Positions 25,743-33,364 of a stretch of DNA of 64,000 nucleotides are shown one piece after another. Position numbers and translations under genes: made by a program. Each line of letters opens with the position of its first letter. Within the stretch, counting starts at the first letter, position 1. Under the pieces are notes generated by a model. The model worked only from the letters and a program-made list of their open reading frames with translations. It ran no database searches and was not told the DNA's origin. The stretch is taken from positions 248,001 through 312,000 of the forward strand of contig NC_013745.1 in the NCBI RefSeq assembly GCF_000025325.1. The letters run 5' to 3'. Source of the DNA: Haloterrigena turkmenica DSM 5511 (GTDB taxonomy: Archaea; Halobacteriota; Halobacteria; Halobacteriales; Natrialbaceae).

Positions 25743-25891
25743 TCAGGCATGGGTATCCGGCGGCATCAGGTACGCTGCGTACTGGCACTCCTCGCAGTTC
25801 AACACGTTCGATAGCAGGAACTCGTGCCACGAGATTCCTTTGCGGAGTCTCCCGCCACAGCGCGGACATTGAGTGGGTTTTCGGGCACCAT
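25743..25891 (-). pseudogene. Small zinc-ribbon gene, probably frameshifted
   Basis: The minus-strand frame ending at 25743 reads TQCPRCGGRLRKGISW, then NVLNCEECQYAAYLMPPDTHA, with two CxxC knuckles about 24 residues apart as in small haloarchaeal zinc-finger proteins. Upstream in that frame a TAG precedes any start codon. An ATG (25889-25891, MVPEN) is present one frame off, and a single-base change in the T-run near 25878 would join the two. Either the gene is broken there or the called frame is part of something else. Confidence 0.4.
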
Positions 25892-26449
25892 TCTTCGTCT
25901 ACGGCCGTGGACTACGGTCTCGTACATAATAGTTGGTGTTTGATAACATACCACAAAGAGACGAGAAAGATAGAACGGTATCGAGTGCGAACGCCGACAC
26001 TGAGTGTCGGTTCGCACCGTTGTGGGAGTAGTTATTTAGACGCGTGCAACAGAAACTTCCAGCGGAATCCGGGACAGTTGCGGGTCCGATCGAGGCGGCC
26101 GGAACGTTCGGCAGTAGCGGTCATCTAGCCGGCAATCGCGCAAAGATAGCGATTATATAACGTTATGGATTTATCCCGAATTTTATCAACTGTCAGCGGC
26201 TGTCCAGAGTTTTCAGAGGTCTACAGTCTTCTGAGAACACGTTTCGACGGCGGTAACTACGGTATCGGGACCGTCCGCCGTAACGGGAACAACAAAACGA
26301 ATTCCCGTCACCACCAAATATTTGTATATGGAAACTATTTTATGTGTTCGAGTGTGGCGTAGCCCACTATACGACCCGATCGAAGACCGTTCGAACGGAT
26401 GTCGATCCAGTTATCTACTCGGCCCTCGAGAGTTATCACGAACAGATCG
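25892..26449. other. Intergenic, nothing recognised
   Basis: About 560 bases with short shadow frames only. No repeat or RNA gene was recognised. Confidence 0.45.
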
Positions 26450-26665
26450 TTATGCGGAGAGATCGCGCTGGAGCGCCCGATACTCCGCGCCGAACTGTAG
26501 CCGATCGTTTCTCGAGAGTTTGATATCATTTGCCGCCAAGAGTTCGAGCATCCGTTCGATCTCGCATCCGTACCACATCGCGAGGACGCGGACGTTCTTC
26601 TGGGCGTAATCGTAGTTGCGCGCGAGAACCCGTGGATTCAACGGATCGACCGTGAGCGATGTCAT
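26450..26665 (-). CDS. Small protein of unknown function (71 residues)
   Basis: Not a family I recognise. It starts MTSLTVDPLNPRVL and is predicted mostly helical (RMLELLAANDIKLSRNDRLQ), acidic to neutral, with no membrane segment or metal motif. Support comes from a TATA box (26691-26700) about 30 bases before the ATG, the spacing of a leaderless haloarchaeal gene, and from protein-like composition in an otherwise non-coding 1.8 kb stretch. A basic tip near RNDRLQFGAEYRALQRD could bind nucleic acid, but that is a guess. Confidence 0.5.
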   Translation of the reverse strand: MTSLTVDPLNPRVLARNYDYAQKNVRVLAMWYGCEIERMLELLAANDIKLSRNDRLQFGAEYRALQRDLSA

Positions 26666-26690
26666 TGTGTATTTGATTGGTATAGAGTGA

Positions 26691-26700
26691 CATAAATCTA
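26691..26700 (-). promoter_or_regulatory. TATA box for the 71-residue gene
   Basis: Minus-strand TAGATTTATG, about 30 bases before the ATG at 26665. Confidence 0.4.
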
Positions 26701-27400
26701 GGGAGGAGGTCGCGCCGGGTCATCGGCGACGGTCGCTTGCTCTCCCGATCGACTAGTAACTTCCCGCGACGAGGGGCGATTCGGTCCGTTTCTCACCGGA
26801 CGGATTCGGTTCATCGCTACGATGTCCTCCGTTAGCGGTAGAGACACTTCTTCCTAGACATGACATGTTTTATAATTTGACCCTCAACAATACATATTTG
26901 TGTTTTGAAACGCGTGTATTCCGAGTCCTTCTTAAAACAATGTCCAGTAGTCGTGATGAAAGTCAAATAATGAGGTATTGATATAGGTCGATAATCAAAT
27001 AGTGCGGATGTACTTCGCCCATATCACTGTATATCGGAGATGCCACCTCTGTACCGATCAATTGAGCCAAAACAGGCAGTTATTCAAGGATTATTGGCCA
27101 GTAATGGAGCTATACGAAGCGGTATCTGATAGTTCTCTGATCAACTATTCTACTGAACCACAGATCGGCAATCAGTCTGGAACGTAGAATTATCTACTTT
27201 GAAGCATGGGTTTGACCGGTGCGTTTCGGTCAGATGGATATCGAAGCTGATAGATACAGTCGGTGCCGTATCGGTACGCCGCCGAAGCGCTACGCGACGA
27301 AATCGCTACCACTGGACGACGCGCGATTCCGTGGCGGAAGAGTACTCGAGACCGCGACCGAATCGGTAAACCTACCGTCCTGGACGGAAGAGAGCCGATA
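26701..27400. other. AT-rich intergenic stretch
   Basis: About 700 bases, the part from 26870 to 27230 markedly AT-rich compared with the genes around it. A 61-residue frame at 27002-27187 (two Cys in a CHLC motif) has no promoter or relatives that I recognise. It may be the scar of a lost element. Confidence 0.4.
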
Positions 27401-28120
27401 ATGCGACTCGCACGGATCGAAACGTCCGACGGACCGGTTATCGGAGAGTACGAAGACGGCCACGTACACGCCGACGAGACGTACGAAGTCGGCGTCGACG
27501 GAGAGCTGCTCCCGCCCTGTGATCCCTCGGCGCTGTACTGCGTCGGCCGCAACTACGCGGAGACGCTCGATCAGATGGACTACGAACGGCCGGAAGAACC
27601 CGACTTCTTCATCAAACCGCCCGCCTCCCTGTTGGGCCACGAGGAGCCGATTTCCTATCCGGAGTTCACGAACGAACTGACCTACGCCGGCGAGCTCGCG
27701 GCGGTCATCGACGAGCCCTGTCACGACCTCTCGACGGATGAGGTTCCGGACGTCGTCCGCGGATACACGATCATGAACGACGTGGACGCGCTGGATCAGC
27801 AGGGGCGGACTGCGCGAAAGGCGTTCGACGGCTCCGGCCCCCTCGGTCCGTGGATCGAGACCGACGTCGACCCGACCGGTATCGACATGTGGACGGACGT
27901 AAACGACGAGCGGCGACAGGAAGCGAACACGGAGCTCATGCTGTTCGATCCCTACGAAGTGGTCTCGTATCTCTCGAAACGGTTCACGTTCCGCCCGGGC
28001 GACGTCGTCGCCTTCGGCAGTCCCGCGAATCCCGGACTCATCGAGCCCGGCGATACCGTCGAGATCACCTACGAGAACGTCGGGACGCTGCGCAATTCGG
28101 TCGTCGGCGCCGAGGAATAG
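27401..28120 (+). CDS. Fumarylacetoacetate hydrolase family protein
   Basis: 239 residues from the ATG at 27401 (MRLARIETSDGPVIGEYEDG); the frame upstream of it lacks homology. The FAH core begins LYCVGRNYAETLDQM, the metal-binding acidic residues lie in TYAGELAAVID, and GYTIMNDVDALDQQG and FTFRPGDVVAFGSP follow. Members hydrolyse C-C bonds of 2-oxo or 2,4-dioxo acids or decarboxylate oxaloacetate-like acids. In haloarchaea they are linked to sugar acid and aromatic degradation. The substrate here is open. Confidence 0.88.
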   Translation: MRLARIETSDGPVIGEYEDGHVHADETYEVGVDGELLPPCDPSALYCVGRNYAETLDQMDYERPEEPDFFIKPPASLLGHEEPISYPEFTNELTYAGELAAVIDEPCHDLSTDEVPDVVRGYTIMNDVDALDQQGRTARKAFDGSGPLGPWIETDVDPTGIDMWTDVNDERRQEANTELMLFDPYEVVSYLSKRFTFRPGDVVAFGSPANPGLIEPGDTVEITYENVGTLRNSVVGAEE

Positions 28121-28301
28121 TACCAGTAGCGGTTCGATTTCTTCCGGAAGCAGATCGACTCGAGGCGCCACGGCGATTCGCTGCTCTCGGGACGGGCGGC
28201 CACGCGTCGCTGTTCGGAATCGATCGTTCATCGGATATTCGCTCGGGTTGGAGCCGCGAATTCACCCTCGAGTCGGCCCGCAAAAGAACGGCGCGGGACG
28301 G

Positions 28302-30038
28302 CTAGAAGAGTCCCGAGAAGATAACGTAGCTAAACAGGGTGGCGACGATTCCGACCCCGACCGCGTAGTAGATGAGCGGGATCAGGTTCAATCGCATGAC
28401 TCGGCCCTCGCTGCCGACGAGGCCGACGGTCGCCAACGCGGCCACGACGTTGTGGATCGCCACGAGGTTCCCGATGGCGCCGCCGACGGCCTGCGCGCCG
28501 ACGATGATCTGGGTCGGCAGTCCGAGCTGTGACGCGGCCTCGAACTGGAATCCGCCGAAGGTGATGTTCGACACCGTGTTCGAACCGGCCATCGCGGCAC
28601 CGAGCGCACCGATGAGCGCGGCGATGAACGGATAGGCAGGGCCGACAGCGGCGGCGGTCGCCTCCGCGAGCACGAAGATCATGCTCTCGGTCGCGTCGGT
28701 GTGCGCGCCGGACTGGAGCATCACCTGCACCATCGCGATGACGAACACGAGCGCGATGAGCGGGGCGATGAGTTTCTGTATCGCTTCGCTCCAGGCGTTT
28801 TTGACCTCAGTACCGGACATGCTGTACAGGGGGATCGCGATCAGCGCACAGATGAACAGCCAGAAGCCGGGCACGTACACCCAGTCGATGCCCCCGCTGA
28901 GACCGGTACCGAGGATGTCGTTCCACTGCGTACCGAACTGCTGGAGGACGGACGGGAGCGGGTCGACAACTCGCGTGACGACGAGCAAGATGACCAGCAG
29001 AATGTACGGCGCCCAGGCGCGAAGCAGCGACATGTCGGTTCTGGCGACGCCGCCGTCGGCGGCGGTCACGTCGCCGGCGCCGCCGCCCACTCCGGGTGCG
29101 TTGGCCTGGCCGGGTTCGATCGTCCCGACCCAGTGGTCCGGCCACTCCTCGCGGTCCGGGAAGTCCCACTCCTCGTCGGGCACGAAGTAGCCCGCCTTCA
29201 GGGTGCCGACGACGATCGCGCCACCGACCATCGCGCCCATCAGGCTCGGGAACTCGGCGCTGACCTGTGCCGACAGCCAGTAGGGAACGACGAACGCGAT
29301 CCCGGAGAACAGACACAGCGGCGCGACCTCCCAGGCCGGTTGCAGACTGCGTTCGTCCGTGTCGCCGAAGAAGTAGACGACCATCCCGACCGCGAACAGC
29401 GGCATGACGAATCCGACGAGGGAGTGGTAGGTCGCGGCCCAGACGGCGACCTGTAGGGAGAACTCCTGGACGGTGAATCCGCCCTCCGTGATCGCGGTGC
29501 TCGTGGCCTGGGTAGAGCCGAGCGGATCCTGAATCCCGATGACGATCGGCGTGCCGACCGCACCGTACGTGACGGCGAGGATGTGACCGACCAGTCCGGC
29601 GATCACGGCGGCCAGCGCCGGGAACCCGAGCGCCAACAGGAGCGGCGCGACGACCGCCGCCGGCGTCCCGAAGCCGGCCGCGCCCTCGATGAACGCCGCC
29701 AGGAAGAAGCCGATCAGGACGATCTGTACTCGGCGGTCGTCGCTGATCGTCGCGAATCCCCTGTTGATCCGATCGAAGGCCCCGGCCTGCATCAGCGTAT
29801 AGAGGAGCAACAACGCGCCGAAGACGATCCAGAGGATCTGTATCGCCGTCATCACGCCGACCGCCGAGGCGGCGAAGAGATACTCCCCCGGCATGTCCCA
29901 GACGAAGAAACCGACGAGCAGCGCGGCGATGTACGCGATCGGCATCGCACGCGTCGCCGGCCACAATAGCCCCACGAGCAACACCCCGGCGAGCAGGAGC
30001 GGCGTCGCCGCCAGCGCGAGTTCGACCGCGCTAGCCAT
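28302..30038 (-). CDS. lldP: L-lactate permease
   Basis: 578 residues, an integral membrane protein with about 13-14 segments, normal for LldP/LctP. The family run [25 protein letters not shown] is near residues 115-140, and [15 protein letters not shown] near the end. It moves lactate, and in bacteria also glycolate, with protons. Translation uses a strong Shine-Dalgarno (GGAGGTGAT) four bases before the ATG, unusual next to the mostly leaderless genes here. A TATA element at 30141-30150 would give a leader of about 80 bases. It is divergent from lutC-lutB, with which it forms a lactate unit. Confidence 0.96.
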   Translation of the reverse strand: MASAVELALAATPLLLAGVLLVGLLWPATRAMPIAYIAALLVGFFVWDMPGEYLFAASAVGVMTAIQILWIVFGALLLLYTLMQAGAFDRINRGFATISDDRRVQIVLIGFFLAAFIEGAAGFGTPAAVVAPLLLALGFPALAAVIAGLVGHILAVTYGAVGTPIVIGIQDPLGSTQATSTAITEGGFTVQEFSLQVAVWAATYHSLVGFVMPLFAVGMVVYFFGDTDERSLQPAWEVAPLCLFSGIAFVVPYWLSAQVSAEFPSLMGAMVGGAIVVGTLKAGYFVPDEEWDFPDREEWPDHWVGTIEPGQANAPGVGGGAGDVTAADGGVARTDMSLLRAWAPYILLVILLVVTRVVDPLPSVLQQFGTQWNDILGTGLSGGIDWVYVPGFWLFICALIAIPLYSMSGTEVKNAWSEAIQKLIAPLIALVFVIAMVQVMLQSGAHTDATESMIFVLAEATAAAVGPAYPFIAALIGALGAAMAGSNTVSNITFGGFQFEAASQLGLPTQIIVGAQAVGGAIGNLVAIHNVVAALATVGLVGSEGRVMRLNLIPLIYYAVGVGIVATLFSYVIFSGLF

Positions 30039-30042
30039 CTAA

Positions 30043-30051
30043 ATCACCTCC
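30043..30051 (-). promoter_or_regulatory. Strong Shine-Dalgarno site of lldP
   Basis: Minus-strand GGAGGTGAT, a nine-base perfect complement of the 16S tail, four bases before the ATG at 30038. It fits a leadered transcript from the TATA element AATTATAAAT at 30141-30150. Confidence 0.75.
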
Positions 30052-30467
30052 GGCAGACCGTCCGAGCAGCGGTGCTTCGAAGACTACCCTGATGCCATCA
30101 TTGGTGGAGCCTGGCATGGGTGGTAAACTGTTCAGATAGTATTTATAATTGTCGACTGTTATCATGTGGTGTACCATCATCGACGGCGTGAACGAGCAAT
30201 AGGCGTTGATGCTCGAAGAGCCTAGTTCATCAACCGAATAGTATAATGAACGTCTCTGATCGACCGGACGTCGAAGCGATACCAGTCGAAGCAGATCTCG
30301 AGCGAGCGAAAAGCTGTATTGATAATACAGGTCGACTTTCGACGCGACATCCTCGGGTGGTGAGCGAGCGCCGATCGAAACGCGTCCGACCACCGTTCCT
30401 CATCGAAGCGGTACTCGCGTCGAAAACGAGGGGAACAATGAAATAGCCGGCCTCGGTGGTTTCGGGT
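30052..30467. other. Divergent lactate promoter region
   Basis: About 415 bases between lldP and lutC. It holds the lldP TATA element (30141-30150, minus), the 17-base palindrome at 30314-30330 and a weak GAAATAGC element about 28 bases before lutC. No gene is called; a 66-residue plus frame at 30246 lacks support. Confidence 0.5.
30314..30330. promoter_or_regulatory. Palindrome CTGTATT-GAT-AATACAG, probable operator
   Basis: Perfect 7-base arms around a 3-base centre, between the divergent lldP and lutC genes. The right half TGATAATACAG (11 bases) recurs at 37582-37592 directly before the ATG of the second IclR gene. That suggests one regulator for both places. Confidence 0.55.
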
Positions 30468-30992
30468 ATGACAGTCGACGTACAGACGACGCGGGAGCGG
30501 TTCGAGGAGTCGCTCGCCGATCTCGAGGTGCCAGTGACGCGCACCGAACCGACGGACCTCGAGTCCACGCTCGAGGAGATCGTCCGCGAGCCGGTGATCG
30601 GAACGCCCCTCGAGTTCGATGCGGTCTCGCTGCCCAACTGGATCGACGACGCGCCGACGCCGGCGACGCTCGAGGCGGCGACGACGAGCGTCACGTCGGC
30701 CTCGCTCGGCATCGCCGACTACGGGAGCGTCGTCCTGCCCGCGCGGCCGGACGGGAGCGAACAGGTCAGTCTCTTCCCGGAACTGCACGTTCCGATCCTC
30801 CGGGAGTCGGACCTCGTGCCGGACATGCCGACGGCGATCGATCGCCTCGGACCCGTACTGCGAGACGGCGGCAGCGCGATCCTCGCGACGGGACCCAGCG
30901 CGACGGCCGACATGGGAGCGCTCGTCCGCGGCGCGCACGGACCAAAGGCAGTCCACGTCGTCCTGCTCGAGGACGGTGAGACCGATGAGTGA
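30468..30992 (+). CDS. lutC: LutC/LldG-type lactate utilisation protein (LUD domain)
   Basis: 174 residues. The LUD domain includes ASLGIADYGSVVLPA, SLFPELHVPILRESDLV and the C-terminal GPSATADMGALVRGAHGPKAVHVVLL, as in LutC/YkgG. It is a subunit of the NAD-independent L-lactate dehydrogenase complex. The ATG at 30468 was chosen over the upstream frame because the homologous part begins at once. Its stop overlaps the start of the next gene by eight bases, which couples the two. Confidence 0.92.
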   Translation: MTVDVQTTRERFEESLADLEVPVTRTEPTDLESTLEEIVREPVIGTPLEFDAVSLPNWIDDAPTPATLEAATTSVTSASLGIADYGSVVLPARPDGSEQVSLFPELHVPILRESDLVPDMPTAIDRLGPVLRDGGSAILATGPSATADMGALVRGAHGPKAVHVVLLEDGETDE

Positions 30993-33210
30993 CGCCGACG
31001 GCCGCCGTTCGAAGGCGGCGCACATCCGCCGCCTGCTCGAGACGGAGGGCGACGCGGTCGAGGAGAACACCATCGGGTTCAACCGGGGCCGATATGAGTC
31101 GGTGGCTGACCTCGAGGACTACGAGGAGCTCAAATCCGAGGCGCGGGCGATCAAGGAGAACGCCATCGAGCGGCTGCCGGAGCTGATCGACGAACTAACC
31201 GCGACCGTCGAGGACAACGGCGGGACCGTCTATCTCGCCGACGACGCCGCCGACGCCAACCGCTACATCAGGGAGGTCGCGAGCGAGAAGGACGCCGATC
31301 GGCTCGTCAAATCGAAGTCGATGACCACCGAGGAGCTCGAGGTCAACGAGGCCCTCGAGGCCGACGGCGTCGACGTCGTCGAGACCGACCTCGGCGAGTG
31401 GGTGTTACAGGTGGCCGACGAGGCGCCGTCGCACATCGTCGCGCCCGCGATCCACCGATCTGAAGCGGACATCGCCCGGCTGTTCAACGAGCGGTTCAAT
31501 CCGGAGGAGCCCCTCGAGACCGCCGAGGAGCTGACCGCGTTCGCCCGCGAGCGGCTGGGCAGGCTCATCCGCGAGGCGGACGTCGGGATGACCGGCGCGA
31601 ACTTCATCACCGCCGACTCGGGGACGATCGCGCTCGTCACGAGCGAGGGCAACGCCCGCAAGTCGGCCGTCGTCCCGGACACGCACGTCGCGGTGGCGGG
31701 CGTCGAGAAGATCGTCCCCAGCGTCGAGGATCTGTCCCCGTTCATCGAGTTGATCGGGCGCTCGGGCACGGGCCAGGACATCACCTCCTACATCTCCTTG
31801 CTGACGCCACCGGTCGAGTCGCCCGTCGTCGACGTCGACGAGCCCGACGTCGCGTTCGCGGACCGCGACGACGACCGGGAGTTCCACCTCGTGTTGATCG
31901 ACAACGGCCGCATGGCCATGCGCGAGGACGACCAGCTGCGGGAGACGCTCTACTGCATTCGGTGTTCGGCCTGCGCCAACTCGTGTGCGAACTTCCAGTC
32001 AGTCGGCGGCCACGCCTTCGGCGGCGAGACCTACTCGGGCGGCATCGCGACCGGCTGGGAGGCCGGCGTCCACGGCTACGACAGCGCCGCCGAGTTCAAC
32101 GACTTCTGTACGGGCTGTTCGCGCTGCGTCAACCAGTGTCCGGTGAAGATCGACATTCCGTGGATCAACACCGTCGTCCGCGACCGGCTCAACCGCGGAG
32201 GCGAAGCGGGACAGTTCGAGTTCCTGGTCGAGGGGCTCACGCCCGACGAGGAACCGGGCGGGATCGACCTGCAGAAACGACTGTTCGGCAACTACGAGGC
32301 GCTCGCGAAACTCGGGAGCGCGACCGCGCCCGTCTCCAACTGGCTCGCCGCCGCCGGACCGGCGCGAACGGTCCTCGAGCGAGTCGCCGGCGTCGACAGT
32401 CGGCGCGAACTGCCGGAGTTCAAGCGCGAAACGCTTCGAGACTGGTTCGAGAGTCGGGGGTCACGGGTCGATGCGGCCGACGCGAAACGGGAGGTCGTCC
32501 TCTATCCCGACACCTATACGAACCACGTCGACGTCGACCGCGGCAAGGCGGCGGTCCGGGTCCTCGAGGCGCTGGACGTTCGCGTTCGGATCCCCGCGGT
32601 GCCCGAGAGCGGCCGCGCGCCGCTCTCGCAGGGGATGATCGACACTGCGGACGAGCGCGCCAGCCGGGTCTACGCCGCCCTCGCCGAACACATCGATGCG
32701 GGCCGGGACGTGGTCGTCGTCGAACCGTCGGACCTCGCGATGTTCCGCCGGGAGTATGAGAAGCTGCTGCCCGAGGCGTCGTTCGAGCGCCTGCGCGAGG
32801 GCAGCTACGAGGTGCTCGAGTACGTCTACGGACTGCTCGAGAACGGCGCCGACGCCGACGCGCTCGGCGGCGCCGACGCCGAGATCGCCTACCACTCCCA
32901 CTGCCAGCAGCGGACCCTCGGCCTCGAGCCGTACACGACGACGGTCCTCGAGGAGGTCGGCTACGACGTCCTCGAGAGCGACGTCGAGTGCTGCGGGATG
33001 GCCGGCAGCTTCGGCTACAAGTCCGAGTACTACGAGCTGAGCGTGGACGTCGGCGACCGCCTCCGCGAGCAGTTCACCGAGCCCGAGGCGCGGGATCGGA
33101 TCGTTGCCGCGAGCGGCACCTCCTGTGAGGACCAGCTCGGCTCGCTGCTCGAGCGCGACGCCGTCCACCCGGTGGAACTGCTCGATCCGCGGCGGCGAAG
33201 CGGTCGCTGA
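30985..33210 (+). CDS. lutB: LutB-LutA fusion: LUD, ferredoxin and CCG domains in one protein
   Basis: 741 residues. Residues about 40-300 are the LUD domain of LutB (MTGANFITADSGTIALVTSEGNARK). Two 4Fe-4S clusters follow: CIRCSACANSC from Cys324 and CTGCSRCVNQCPVKID from Cys375. The last about 270 residues are a CCG/heterodisulfide-reductase-like domain, which in bacteria is the separate LutA protein. It has HSHCQQRTLG and Cys669-Cys670 in VECCGMAGSFGY. The complex oxidises L-lactate to pyruvate and passes electrons to the membrane chain. The start at 30985 lies inside the lutC stop region. The fusion explains why no separate lutA is present. Confidence 0.92.
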   Translation: MSDADGRRSKAAHIRRLLETEGDAVEENTIGFNRGRYESVADLEDYEELKSEARAIKENAIERLPELIDELTATVEDNGGTVYLADDAADANRYIREVASEKDADRLVKSKSMTTEELEVNEALEADGVDVVETDLGEWVLQVADEAPSHIVAPAIHRSEADIARLFNERFNPEEPLETAEELTAFARERLGRLIREADVGMTGANFITADSGTIALVTSEGNARKSAVVPDTHVAVAGVEKIVPSVEDLSPFIELIGRSGTGQDITSYISLLTPPVESPVVDVDEPDVAFADRDDDREFHLVLIDNGRMAMREDDQLRETLYCIRCSACANSCANFQSVGGHAFGGETYSGGIATGWEAGVHGYDSAAEFNDFCTGCSRCVNQCPVKIDIPWINTVVRDRLNRGGEAGQFEFLVEGLTPDEEPGGIDLQKRLFGNYEALAKLGSATAPVSNWLAAAGPARTVLERVAGVDSRRELPEFKRETLRDWFESRGSRVDAADAKREVVLYPDTYTNHVDVDRGKAAVRVLEALDVRVRIPAVPESGRAPLSQGMIDTADERASRVYAALAEHIDAGRDVVVVEPSDLAMFRREYEKLLPEASFERLREGSYEVLEYVYGLLENGADADALGGADAEIAYHSHCQQRTLGLEPYTTTVLEEVGYDVLESDVECCGMAGSFGYKSEYYELSVDVGDRLREQFTEPEARDRIVAASGTSCEDQLGSLLERDAVHPVELLDPRRRSGR

Positions 33211-33364
33211 CGATAGCTGCTGCTGGTTCTCGTTTCGATGCGTCTCGAGAGGGCATCCCACTAGTTTGCGAATCCGGAATCGGCTCGTGAATGGGTGCCA
33301 GCGTGTGAATCCGAGTTTCGCGCGAGTCCGAGTTCGCGAAACCGCCCCTGAATCGGGGAGGCGA

